From Madurella fahalii (taxonomy: Eukaryota > Ascomycota > Sordariomycetes > Sordariales), in contig CM056874.1 in assembly GCA_029876055.1 (NCBI GenBank), positions 7,502,001 to 7,566,000 of the forward strand: a DNA stretch of 64,000 nucleotides, in the 5' to 3' direction. Below, piece by piece: positions 21,948-32,440 of the stretch; the first letter of the stretch is position 1; the number at the start of each line of letters is the position of its first letter. The notes below the pieces were generated by a model. The model did not search any database and was not told where the DNA came from. It saw only the letters and a program-made list of their open reading frames with translations. The position numbers and the translations under genes are program-made.

Positions 21948-23159
21948 TTACTGCTGCTGCTCGGGCGCGGGCTCGTCGGGCTTGCCGTCGGCCTTGTCCT
22001 CAGCAGGCTTCTCCTCCTTGGCAGCGTCAGCAGTACCCTCGGGCTCGCCGTTGTCGGATGAGGTCCAGAGGGTAAGGTTGTCCCTGAGAAGCTGCATGAT
22101 GAGCGTGCTGTCGCGGTAAGACTCCTCCGAGAGGGAGTCGAGCTCGGCAATGGCATCATCAAACGCCTGCTTGGCAAGGTGGCAAGCACGGTCAGGCGAG
22201 TTCAGGATCTCGTAGTAGAAGACGGAGAAGTTGAGAGCCAGACCCAGGCGGATAGGGTGGGTCGGGGTCAGCTCAGTCTGGGCGACATCGGTCGCGCTCT
22301 GCGCAAGATCGGAAACACGTCAGCTACCGGCAAGTTTTGTTGCGATCGGCCAAGGCAATCTTACCTTGTATGCCTCGTGGGCAGCAGTGGCAGCAACCTT
22401 GCGCTTCTCGCCAGAGGCGAACTCGGCGAGGTAACGGTGATAGTCACCCTTCCTGTATGACACACGCGAGTAAGGAACGGGCCCGAAGAGATGCGCGGGG
22501 TAGGGGGGTGACCCGGAACGGAGAGATATACATCTTGTGGTAGAAGACCTTGGACTCGCCAGTGGCAGCATGGGGAATGAGTGACTCGTCCAAGACGTCG
22601 AGAACATCTTGGCAGACCTTCTCCAGCTCGCTCTCAATCTTGTGGCGGTACTCGCGAATGGTAGCAACGTGCTTATCGGAGCCCTTGGATTCCTCCTTCT
22701 GCTCGATCGACGAGATGATGCGCCAGCTGGCGCGGCGGGTGCCGACGACGTTCTTGTAAGCCACCGAGAGCAGGTTGCGTTCGTCAACGGTAAGCTCGCC
22801 GCCCAGCTTGGCCACCTCCTTCATGTACGTAACCATCTCATCGTAACGCTCGGCCTGCTCGCAGAGGCGGGCGAGGAAAGTCTTGCTGCAATTTTTCAAC
22901 CTCGGGTTAGCTTACGGAGAATGGGCTGAGGGGCCGCCGCCGCCGCCACTGCTGCTGCTGGCGGTGGGATAACACACCTTTCGCGCTATATGATGGCATA
23001 CTTGGTCAGCAACCCAAGTCTAGAGTAAGGAATGTATGCGGCTAGGGCTGTGCCTAACACTACCGCGCGTGTGCGAAGTGGTATCGTTGGGAGGGGAAGC
23101 GGCGGTTGCAGACAGGGCCGGGGCGGTAGTAGCTTGGACCAACTTACCTCGGTCGCCAT
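21948..23159 (-). CDS. 14-3-3 family phosphoserine/threonine-binding protein
   Basis: Dimeric adaptor that binds phosphorylated Ser/Thr motifs in many signalling pathways in the cytosol and nucleus. Exons 23148..23159, 22978..22985, 22532..22885, 22365..22452 and 21948..22298 give 270 residues. The N-terminus MATERESKTFLARLCEQAERYDEM is rebuilt from a 12-nt coding exon (MATE) and an 8-nt internal exon (RE and two bases of Ser), as the conserved family start requires. Other hallmarks are LLSVAYKNVVGTRRASWRII, the Arg/Tyr phosphate-binding helix KGDYHRYLAEF, and LGLALNFSVFYYEI. The tail is Glu/Pro/Gln-rich and ends in QQQ. A (GA)21 repeat follows the stop. Convergent with the orphan gene; about 2 kb of gene-free DNA lies upstream. 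Confidence 0.95.
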
Positions 23160-25189
23160 TTTGGTGATGTGTTGCAAGAGAAATGCGCAAGCCGGTGGGG
23201 TTGGTTGAGGATCTGGGAAAGGAGAGAGGAGGGAAATAAAGGTCGCAGTGGAAGAGTGTGGTGAGGAGTGCCTTGTTTTGTTGTTTTTGCGATGTGCTCG
23301 AGGCCGAAGGTGGGCTCAAAGTGAGCAAAGGGACTTCGGAGAGGGTCAGAGGCTCCCCCTCCCCACAGGCAGTGGGCGCCCGTCGAGCCTGGGGTCCCTG
23401 TTTTCTCGGGGAGAGTCGAATGAAACCACGGGTTAGCGCGTTACCACGTGACGCTGGAAGCGACGTTATTTCCCAGCGAAATGGGAGTCCCACTCTAACA
23501 CAGGCTCCCTCAAACCCCCAACCCTAGCGCCCCCCCGATCAATATCCAACTGCCTGGTCAGTTGTCTCGAATGTCCTCAAACCCAGCCCTCTGGATTGGA
23601 TGCTGCCTTGTGCTCTTGGCGTCAAAACGTCAGGCTTTTCTTGTTCACTTCATCCTTCTTTTGCAACCTATGGCGGCGTCGCGAACGGCAATTACTATGG
23701 CGGGGAGGGAATGGTTGAGCGCTCAGCTTCCATAGGCCATGACGAAGAACCTGGTCGTCTGCAAAACCCCTCCTTGGAATTTGCCAGGCGGCGTCTCCCA
23801 TGTCTCCCATGTCTCCCATGTCTCCCATGCCTCCACGCCTCCAAGTCTCCATGTCGCCAGGGGCTTTAACGCGACATTGGAGTTGCGGTGTCAAGTTGAA
23901 TTTTTCCCAACCAGAGAACACCCCCAGCAATCGAGATTGTCTCGCCTCGTCGCCTGCGCACTTGACCTCTGGAGAGGTAGAGCATGCTGATGAGGGGTCG
24001 CACGTCACACATTGAGCGCTACCACAGAGCGGCTCTTGACTCAGAGTCGCCCCTCCATCAGATCAGCGCCGTTTTCTTATCACTGCCCACGCACCCTCGT
24101 GGCACGTCCCGTCTCGTGCCCAGTCCCCTTTCAGCTGGCAACAGTCACGAGGCAAGGCCCCCCGGAACCACCTATCCCCCTTTCGCTTTGTGAAGGGGAC
24201 AGCGTTCACCAGAATTGAGGACGTGTGGAGCGGTCATACAAACAGGACCCCGCCAATTGTGCTTATCACAGTTCGCTGCGGCCCCCTTCTGCTGCTTCAA
24301 GTGATGACGGTGGGGCCAGGGCCGACAACTCACCACCGGAAATCATGGAAGCGGCTAGAATTACCGCGAGGCTCGGTCGGTCCAGTCACGTTTCCCCTCC
24401 TTTTGCAATGTCAACGCAGGTCAGTGCACCGCCAGCGAATACGGCTGGTTGCCTGCCAACCGCAATATGACAAAGGCCGCGAGCGGAATGCCTCAGCGCG
24501 GGGTTTGCGTGCACAGCCTCTTTCCTGAGTAACCCGAGTCGCGAGTTGCGTTGTATATTCGCACGGAGCCCACGGTGACTGAGTGGCTGGCTGTTCGTTT
24601 TTTTTTTTTGTTTTGTTTTTTCCCTGTGTTTGCGTCCCTTCCGATTCGGCATGTATTTGGCGCGGTTCGGAAAAGGTCCGGTCAATTCCCCGTCTCCGAC
24701 TCCGGTGATTAAGGTTGCTTAGCTCCAATCGGGGCCGCCGGCACAATTCCGGGCTGCGATGCCCAGAGTCACGCGACTCGGCCAGTTTCTGCATCTTCTC
24801 ATTAACATTTCACCGTGCCGAAACGGCCCGGTACCTAAGGAGGGAGCTGCCTCTGGAATGAGGATATTCATAAATCTCCACCACGGTATATTATACAAGG
24901 CCAAGTTTGGCTAACACCAACTTCGCTCAAGGAATATTCCTCGTCTGGTTGAAGTGGCCGAGGCAACATGTCCAGGCATGCTTTTATCTCCAAGTTAAAC
25001 GTCAATACGAAGGTGGTCTGGTAATTACCTCCTGCCTTTGTACTATGCAGATAAGTTGCTGGTTTCATATCATCCCACAGAGTTCAAGTAGTGCCTATTC
25101 CCGGAACGCCATGCTGAATGCTGCCGAGCAAAGACCATGCCCGTCCCGCGCCATGTGCCAAACTTCCACTGCCCGTCAATCCATTGTTA
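23160..25189. other. gene-free stretch upstream of 14-3-3
   Basis: 2.0 kb holding the 14-3-3 promoter and leader and the 3' UTR of the lipase gene. It includes a 9-nt tandem repeat (23794-23829) and a T-rich run near 24600. Frames of 60-140 codons here look random. Confidence 0.55.
23794..23829. repeat. 9-nt tandem repeat, 4 exact units
   Basis: Unit TCTCCCATG repeated four times exactly, followed by degenerate units (CCTCCACG, CCTCCAAG, TCTCCATG) to about 23855. It lies about 635 nt upstream of the 14-3-3 ATG. Confidence 0.9.
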
Positions 25190-26500
25190 TCAGAGGTCCC
25201 GTATATCAGATTCGCCCTCCAAAGTCAGGTTATACTTCTCCCTTCCCCAGTCCGCTGGATCACCTCCAGGCAAACAGAGCCCCAGCCTCCAAAAGTAATC
25301 CCGATGTGCAAAGAATAGTTGCCATAACTTGAACCTTGTTGGAAAACCCCGCTTCGTCTCCCACGCCTCAAGCTCCTCCGGCGTCATTTTCCCCTTCATC
25401 AACCCAATCACCCAGCTCAGCCAATCTGCGGTTTCGGCCCCTCCCATACACGCCGGATCGTCATCCCCACGACACAATCGCAGGTCCCCAGGCCCGGGAG
25501 GCAGGCTCGACTTTTGGATATACACCTCCCCAGCGTGAGACCGATATCCCCACTCGGAGAGCGGCAGCAGCGGCACCGGATCTCCGACATGCGTAACCCG
25601 GCGATAGGGCAAGCTCTCTGCACCCTGCGGGTCTCCGTCCTCCAACAACCCAAACGCCTTGTCGAGGTACGTAGCCAGCTTCTTATTCCCAACCCGCGGT
25701 TCCCCAAAAGTCGTGACCATGACATCCTCCCACCCCAATGTCAGTCTCAATTCTAGAGCTGCCAACGCCGCCACGGCGCCGCCGAGGCTGTGCCCAACCA
25801 GGTGCACAGGATACCCAGGATACTTCTCCCTCGCGGCCTTGAGAGCAGGCAGTACCACTTCCCTTGCATTCCGCCATGAAGCCATAAAGCCCATGTGCAC
25901 AGTGCAGTTGTTACACCTGCTCCTCCCATCATCATCATCATCATCATCGTCGTCGTCGTCGTCGTCGTCGTCGTCATCGTTACCATCATCATCATTACCT
26001 CTCCCATCCCCATCCCCTGGCGACGGGTAAGGCACATACTCCTGTGGCACAGTCGACAAGTCAATGATCGTATTCGTGATGCTGTACGTGCCGCGGAACG
26101 CGACGATGATCGCCTTGCCATTTCCCCGTCTTTCTCGGCCGCTGTCGCCGTGGTCCACGGCAATGTACCCGCAGCTATCACTCAACAGAACGCCAGTGTT
26201 CCACGTGCGCACTAGGCGGAGCGAAGGGAAGTCTCGACAGCGCGAGGCGCAGGAGAACGGCGGCGAGATGCCTGTCGTGCCGACGCAGTAGGTTATGTCG
26301 ACGAGGCGGGCCATGCGCTCGAGCGAGGCGAAGAAGGAGGGGGAGACGCCGCTCCCGCTGTATGGTGATGGTCTGTCATGGTCCTGGTGTTGAGGGGGAA
26401 GGGGGTGCTGCTGTTGCGGTGAATGAAATGATGTTGTGGTGGCCTCTGATTTGGTGCTGGTGAGGAGCGACGGTAAGAGGAATATAGTCAGGAATCGCAT
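25190..26500 (-). CDS. secreted class 3 lipase (triacylglycerol lipase family)
   Basis: Secreted alpha/beta-hydrolase of the fungal lipase class 3 family that cleaves ester bonds of acylglycerols or related lipids. Single exon, 436 residues, with an N-terminal signal peptide (MRFLTIFLLPSLLTS). The nucleophile elbow is GHSLGG (Ser238). The catalytic Asp is probably Asp307 in HVGDPVPLLP, and the His probably His399 in FFAHRDYFW before a Cys, matching the Ser-Asp-His spacing of the Rhizomucor/Thermomyces lipases. VAFRGTYS (about 134-141) precedes the oxyanion region. Just after this strand, where the lid lies in the family, there is an Asp-rich insert (about 160-192) with a 17-residue poly-Asp run, encoded by alternating GAC/GAT repeats. 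Divergent from a second small secreted protein gene. Confidence 0.93.
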   Translation of the reverse strand: MRFLTIFLLPSLLTSTKSEATTTSFHSPQQQHPLPPQHQDHDRPSPYSGSGVSPSFFASLERMARLVDITYCVGTTGISPPFSCASRCRDFPSLRLVRTWNTGVLLSDSCGYIAVDHGDSGRERRGNGKAIIVAFRGTYSITNTIIDLSTVPQEYVPYPSPGDGDGRGNDDDGNDDDDDDDDDDDDDDDDDGRSRCNNCTVHMGFMASWRNAREVVLPALKAAREKYPGYPVHLVGHSLGGAVAALAALELRLTLGWEDVMVTTFGEPRVGNKKLATYLDKAFGLLEDGDPQGAESLPYRRVTHVGDPVPLLPLSEWGYRSHAGEVYIQKSSLPPGPGDLRLCRGDDDPACMGGAETADWLSWVIGLMKGKMTPEELEAWETKRGFPTRFKLWQLFFAHRDYFWRLGLCLPGGDPADWGREKYNLTLEGESDIRDL

Positions 26501-27589
26501 GCTGATAGACTGCAGTTGGCATAGTATTACAGAGTACGGGGAATATAAAAAGTAAAAAGCGGTCTGTTCTAAGGTCGAAGTTCGTAGAATGGTCCTCTCG
26601 AAGGAAGTGGATGTTGATCAACCATGGCTGTGGTCAATGGCCCTCTGAGGATCGCATCGCGTGACCTCAAATCACTTGCGAGGCGCGGCAGGAGACTACT
26701 GACCCAGCCTCTTCTGGCTAAGACACGTTAAATGTGGCTCAATGTGCGTGTTACAATTGATGTATCTGTGGGAGCACACGCCCATCAATGCATCGCGCAA
26801 CTAGAGATTGCAAGAGTGGTGAGGTGTTGGCGTTTGCGAGTAATGACGGAGGTAAACCACGTTCCGAAGACTTGGCAAGGCCTGCAAGGCCCCGTGAAGT
26901 ACCTACAGTATGAATCTGATTGCCCCACTCGCACCCCCGCGATCTCAACAAAACTTTGTACTCATGATATGCATGGGCCTTGCTATCCAAGCCAAACTCA
27001 CAACCGCACCACAACATCCAACTCCTTACACCCGGAGTCCATTGTCAATGCCATATCATAGTACTACGATGCCTGGATCTGTTCTAGTGTCTTCCTGCTC
27101 ATCTTGCGCCTCGTCATGCTTGGGCATTGAAAAGCTTGCAACTCACAAGGTGCTCCCCAGTAGCACGTCTTGGAACTACGCGTCAAGTTCCTGGAGTGTA
27201 CTGCGAGAGGCAGCGTTAGTTCATTCATTTCCTGCCACGCTCACCACATTTGAGGGCCAAAATCGGCCAGAGCCTCTCTCCGATCCGGGTGATTGCGGCC
27301 AGATCCTCGTAGCTGGCTCACCGATCGGATGCTCCTAGATGACAGGTTGGAAACACAGAAAACTCGAAAGTACCTGCATGTGCCACGTCGTGCCTGTTTG
27401 GCCTGTTTGTGGAAGGAATGCTAGGAATTGCTCAACTTCTCCCAACTTTAGATCCTCGAGTTCCGTGACCGCAGCTCTCGTTCCTTTCTCCTTCATATCC
27501 CCCAGTCACCCATCCTCGAGCCGAGCACTGTGACAATCTCTATTTACACTACTCAAGCGTCCCAACAATCCATCGCTACTGCCGCCACG
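26501..27589. promoter_or_regulatory. divergent intergenic region, lipase / small secreted protein
   Basis: A 1.1 kb gene-free stretch between the divergent starts of two genes for secreted products, so they may share regulation. A TACAGTA motif is at 26904-26910. Frames up to 140 codons show no signature. Confidence 0.55.
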
Positions 27590-28174
27590 ATGCTGCATTT
27601 TATCTTCGCCCTCGCGGCTGTCATCCTTTTCGCCGCCGCTTCCCCCACCTACAAGCTCTCAAAGACGATGCTCAAGACCTATCCTGAGCAAGATGACTGT
27701 ACCCTGCCCGAAAAATTCGTGGTCCAGAACTTCAGGCTCTGGGTTTCCAAAGCTGACAAACAAACGGCCGTGGTCGACTTTAAGTACTCGGACAGTAGCA
27801 CCAGAATCGATACCGCCTGCCACTTCGACTCGAGCTCGGTGAATGTCGGTCTGCCAGGGATGGCTCCTAGATTTGCATGCAACAACCCTAGCGTCCAGTT
27901 CATTTTGGAGAACAGTAGCCTGACAATGATCGAGAAGGCATGTTTTGAGAGTAACCCGTAGGTCGTCTAGCCAGTTGCAACCCCATCAACCTACAGTAAT
28001 AGTGCTGATAAGACTGACAGCGCCCGTCCGTACGAGGCTGCGGGCACTGTCAAGCCTGAGTTGGACTGCGTTGAGACTGGGCAAGACAGTCAGTTTGGGG
28101 AGGGCATGAATTGCGTCGGCGTACCTGCCACCATCTCCGGCAAATTCACCAGCCTTCAACCGACACCCCAGTGA
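27590..28174 (+). CDS. small secreted cysteine-containing protein, 173 aa
   Basis: Predicted secreted protein of unknown function. Exons 27590..27957 and 28021..28174 (cc|c, donor GTAGGT, acceptor GACAG) give 173 residues. The signal peptide is MLHFIFALAAVILFAAAS, likely cut near residue 18. The mature chain has six cysteines (in DDCTL, ACHFD, ACNNP, KACFE, LDCVE, MNCVG), an even number consistent with three disulfides. It alternates short beta-like segments (VVQNFRLWV, TAVVDFKYS). The size, early Cys after the signal peptide and the F-x-L-W pattern recall the fungal AA1-like (Alt a 1) beta-barrel family, but I cannot confirm it. Upstream in-frame codons exist, but ATG 27590 in CCACGATGC gives the signal peptide. 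Confidence 0.75.
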
Positions 28175-28624
28175 GAGAGGAGATATTTATCTTCACTGGC
28201 CCACAGGAAATGTCTAGCATTTAGTTGGCATATTTCCTAAGGAAGAGAGGCAAGATCAGGTTTTCCGTACACCAGGAGTTGGAAACTAGACTTCTGGATT
28301 GTACCAGGAAGAAGTGCCTTACTGGATCTTAACAAACTATCTCGCGTCTTGCTGGACCGTGATACCGTCGTTGTCTCCTGAGGCCTCGGCAGAAGCCAAG
28401 ACGTCAAAGCAAGCCACCTAGACAAGCCACATGTAACCCGCCACCCCCACAATCTCCCAATTCGAAAATCAACCCAAAAATTAGCCCTCGACTCCACAAA
28501 CCGCTTCACAAACTCCACCACACGAGCCACGCAACGCACGGCCAGCAGTGCAGAGACGACAAACATTGACGAACACCGAACCCCTTCCCCCGGGCGCGGT
28601 GATAAGGCCGATAAACGATAAACA
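28175..28624. promoter_or_regulatory. upstream region of the eL36 gene
   Basis: 450 nt between the secreted-protein stop and the eL36 ATG; it must hold the 3' UTR of the first and the promoter and leader of the second. A minus-strand frame of 144 codons runs across it without recognisable content. Confidence 0.55.
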
Positions 28625-29541
28625 ATGGCCAAAGACACACCCAAGACGGGCATTGCCAAGGGCATTAACAAGGGTCACGTACGTCTCACCTCGTGGAGGA
28701 TCTCTGCGGCGCCGTCTTCTCGAGGTGTCTTTGTCGGCAGATGATGGACAACGTTCCTGTTTTTCTTTTTCTTTTCTTTTCTGTTTTGTTTTATTTGGTT
28801 TCCCCGCGTTTCCTCTTCGTCCGTCCCTTCTGTCATACTTGAAGAGGACGAGGCTCGATTGGGAGGACGGAGGTGCAACCCATGAACCGAGAAGAGCATT
28901 GTACGCTGACCGTGACCCGGGGAACCTCGGTTTGCGCGACTGTAGAAGACGACCCCTCGCGTCACTAAGACCCGCCCGTCGCAGACCAAGGGCCGCTCGA
29001 GCAAGCGGACGGAGTTTGTTCGGTCGATCGTGAAGGAGGTTGCTGGGTAAGTTTCGGGATTGTTTTCTGTTGCGAGAGGGCGGCGGAAAAGAGGCGGCGG
29101 AGTGGTGGCGTCATGTTACAAGAGGGTGGAGAAAAAGAAGGTAGCGGGGGAAACGGATCCATGGCCGTGGAGCCGGACCGGCGCTATCGCCGGGACGGTT
29201 CTGCATCCCCGCCCTCTTTTCAACTTGCGAGTCAGTTGGGGAGATGGGACGCAGCCTTTATAGGGAGTGACAGCCGCGGGGAGGACTATCTCGACGCTAA
29301 CACACGCTTAACAGCCTCGCCCCCTACGAGCGCCGCGTCATTGAACTGCTCCGCAACGGCAAGGACAAGCGGGCCCGCAAGTTCTCCAAGAGGAAGGTAT
29401 ACTCGACCCAGCACCTAGTCAATCATCCCTTTTCCGTGCTGTTGTCTGACGATAAGACAGCTCGGCACTTTCGGACGGGCCAAGGCCAAGGTTGATGAGC
29501 TCCAGCGCGTGATTGCCGAGTCCCGGAGGGCTGGCCACTAA
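28625..29541 (+). CDS. RPL36: 60S ribosomal protein eL36
   Basis: Component of the cytosolic large ribosomal subunit. Exons 28625..28678, 28946..29046, 29315..29396 and 29461..29541 give 105 residues, the family's normal length. The rebuilt protein begins MAKDTPKTGIAKGINKGH. It continues with KTTPRVTKTRPSQTKGRSSKRTEF, then FVRSIVKEVAGLAPYERRVI and LLRNGKDKRARKF, and ends LGTFGRAKAKVDEL plus a basic tail RRAGH. Conserved positions (NKGHKTT, APYERR, KDKRA, LGT) all fit. Introns 1 and 2 are about 268 nt each, much longer than neighbours, as is common near the 5' end of ribosomal protein genes. I looked for box C/D or H/ACA snoRNA features inside them and found none convincing. Convergent with the UBX gene. 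Confidence 0.95.
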
Positions 29542-29968
29542 ATGGACCATGTTATATGATTTACGATGTTGGCTTGGGATGTTGGCGAGGGGTCCGGCGT
29601 GATAGTTGACGGTTAAATATGACTCGTGTTCAACGGCATGATTCCCAGGGAACGGCTTTCGAGGATCCTGCATTTGGCCCGCGTCAAGGAGCACGTGGGA
29701 ATACGCTGGAATTAGCAATCTGCTGGAACGAGCGCTATGACGCTGATGCGGCGACGCTATCTACTTGCACTTATTCATGAATGTGATAGTGATAATGCCG
29801 CTGTCTGGCCAACCAACTACATACAGTACCTTTCCGAACGTCAACCGGTGCGAACAGGCCGCCAAGCACAGCGCAGTTCTTTATCACTGATACTATTCTA
29901 CTACGGTGAGCGTGGTATGGAAACGATACGGCTACCACGCCAGAGTTTGACACAGCACCTCCGACTGC
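29542..29968. other. gene-free convergent 3' region
   Basis: 427 nt between the stops of eL36 and the UBX gene. TACAGTACC occurs at 29822-29830. Nothing else seen. Confidence 0.6.
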
Positions 29969-31511
29969 TCACTTCTTGCTCAGTCCGAGGAACTTGCTAA
30001 GCTTCTTCTTAACAGCATCCGGGTCTAGGCCGCTCTTCTCCTTGTCCGTCTTGACCGGCCTCGTTGACGGGCCAGCAGTGGGTTTGCCATCGTCGTCTGG
30101 ATCACCCTGTGGAACCTCGGGCACGACAACTTCCTGTGCTTTGCTAGCCACGCTACCCTTCAAGAACGGGCCTCTACGAGCAGCCTCGGACACGGAACCA
30201 TCCCACAGGAGATGCAGCATTTCGCGGCCCTTGAGGCGGTATCCGGCGACCAGCCGCTTGTCGTCCTCCTGGATGACGATTTTAGGTCCGGGAATGATCA
30301 GCTTGAAAGGTTGGGTAGGGTGGGCCATGACGCCTCGGATGGCCCGGTAGAGGAATGCGCCGGTCTCGTTAGGAGTAACCGTCCAGGTCGCCGAGGTTTG
30401 GTCCGGGAATCGAATTTTGACCTCGACCTGGGTGATCTTGGCGAGCCTGGTAGCTTCCTCGGCTGCATCAGCCGCAAGCTCAGCGTCGGACTTGAGACGA
30501 GTGTTTTGGGATCGTTGCTGCAGGTGCTGTTGGCGGAGCTGCGCATGGGCAATCGTTGGCTCGTACACAGCATCATCCTCATGAATCCGGGCGGCTGCCG
30601 GGGTAGATGATGAAGGCGCCGAGAAGACACTGGTGGGCTGCAGGGGGTCGGTGGGCGCAGTGGTTACCGGGAAGGGCTCGTCAACCACCGTGAGGTTGGT
30701 TCCGCTCTCCGAGTCCACCGGCGCAGTGGCTGTTGCTCCTTCGATGTTGGTTGACGTTGTAGGCTCCCTTTGGGTATCTAGGCCGTCTCTATCAGGAACA
30801 GCGTCTGCGTTGAGCTCGCCTGTAAGAGGAGCTGCTTCTTGCGCCCCTGTTACCTCGGCCTTCGGCTGCTCTGGTTCAACATCGTTCAGATATTGACTAA
30901 TCTGCTTCATGGCGTCGAATAGAGTTGTTTCCGTAACCTTGAAAGAAACTCTAAGGACGATACTGCCAGAGTTGATGCCACACTGTGACAGCGTTTTCTG
31001 CAGATCCTCCAGCGCCGAATACTCCCTGCCCATGATGTTCACCAGGGGAGCCTCGTAGTATAATTGGCCACTGTTAGTTCCCTTGGCAACTCCCCTGTCG
31101 GTAATGTTGAGACCATGCTCAGCGCTTTCGAATTGCCGCAACACCATCCACAGCGTCATATCGCTAGGCAGCTTCTTGGTATATCGCTGGCCATTCACAT
31201 CGAGGGCGATAGACACGACTGAAGCGCTCTTTGACTTCTGCACGAGCTCGAGCTTGGCGCCAGGACCGAGACCTGATGTGCGGTACGGGCCAGTTAGATC
31301 AACGATCTTGTTCTTATGCCTATGCCTGTGAGCTACTCGTGCTAGCACAAAGGGGAGGCTAATCAACGACTTACTTGAGTTCGTACTTGTCGCTCTTCAA
31401 GTTCAGCTTCTTGCAAGCTTCGCCGAGGACATCGACCATGTAGGTTCCCGGAGTGACCTTGACTTTGGCTCTTCGAAGGTCGGTCGCAACAACCTCAACA
31501 TGGGCAGCCAT
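29969..31511 (-). CDS. UBX-domain protein, TUG/ASPL-like (Cdc48 cofactor)
   Basis: Probable adaptor of the AAA-ATPase Cdc48/p97. Exons 31375..31511 and 29969..31319 give 495 residues. The N-terminal about 75 residues (VEVVATDLRRAKVKVTPGTY, CKKLNLKSDKYELKHK, GPYRTSGLGPGAKLELV) match the TUG ubiquitin-like domain. A second ubiquitin-like region follows (VSIALDVNGQRYTKKLPSDM). Then come an acidic Thr/Pro-rich linker, an Ala/Glu helix and a UBX domain from about residue 342 (VEVKIRFPDQTSATWTV, FKLIIPGPK). The tail is basic with KKKLSKFLGLSKK. The intron has tandem acceptors 6 nt apart (CACAG and CATAG), both in frame, differing by His-Arg. The shorter form is given; the longer begins exon 2 at 31325. 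Closest yeast relative is likely Ubx4. Confidence 0.88.
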
Positions 31512-32440
31512 CCTGCTATAAACCGTAGGTTGCAATCCACGACGCTCTGGCCTGGTTGACAGATACCGCACTCAGACGGGGCTTGAGCGTTGCTTGTGAT
31601 ACGGTTATCGAGAGGAGCTCAAAGCCCAGGAATAAATGAACTCGGATCGACCGGGGTACTGTATGATAGCACCAGGGAATCTGTTTGGTGATGATACTCG
31701 GGCAAACGAGGCTGCCAAAAACGAAAGGCTCTGCCTGACTGACTGCCTTATAATCTAGAACCGCCGAGCTTAGCAGGCAGCTTAAGCAAATATTCTGCAC
31801 ACGTAATTCGCTTCCTGATCCAGAAATTACGAAATATGTGCTACAGGATAGAGTACGCGCCACACCTCTCTTGATTGATCGATTGGGTCAGTGGAAAGCA
31901 GTAGAAGGAGGGCGAGCTTAGGTTGGGGGGGAGGGTTCACTGCCTGGTGGGCTTGGAAGCCTGGGGTCAGGTATGGAGGGGCAATTACACAGCGCCCCGG
32001 GCTGCGAGCCGAAACGCCACACGGCGGGAGGGGAGCTTCCCCAGGCGCTCCCTCTTAGCGCCGCACAACACCGCCTTTGGCGGCTGGACATCCCTGCCAG
32101 TGGACCCTCTCTTCCTGGCCGCGCCAGCTGCGTGTTGCCTTGCTCGTTGACGCCAGTTGCAGCCTCCCTGTCAGCTGGAGCTCCAACCCGACGTGAAGGC
32201 TGATTGATGGATTGCAAGAGAGCTTCAATAACAACGGCCCAGACCACACCCCACCCACGATCCTATCGACATCCCTCTCCAACGGCGCCCTTCGGACCAC
32301 GGAAAGCCAGATCCGCAAGTCGCTAATCACTCTCCTTGACTACCCGAAATCGTGGGAGCTCGCCCGCTCTCCGACACGATTCCGCAACCCGAAACCACCC
32401 CGAGAAGCTTCTCACCACACCTCACCACCACCCCGACAAG
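31512..32440. promoter_or_regulatory. divergent intergenic region, UBX protein / PUP3
   Basis: 929 nt between two divergent starts. GTACTGTA lies at 31656-31663. Contains both promoters and leaders; no gene seen. Confidence 0.6.

Noticed and set aside
25920..26025. GAC/GAT repeat as a non-coding microsatellite
   Set aside because: It lies within a continuous lipase reading frame and encodes Asp throughout.
28679..28945. possible box C/D snoRNA in eL36 intron 1
   Set aside because: The C-like and D-like boxes are about 190 nt apart, with no terminal stem and no clear guide region.
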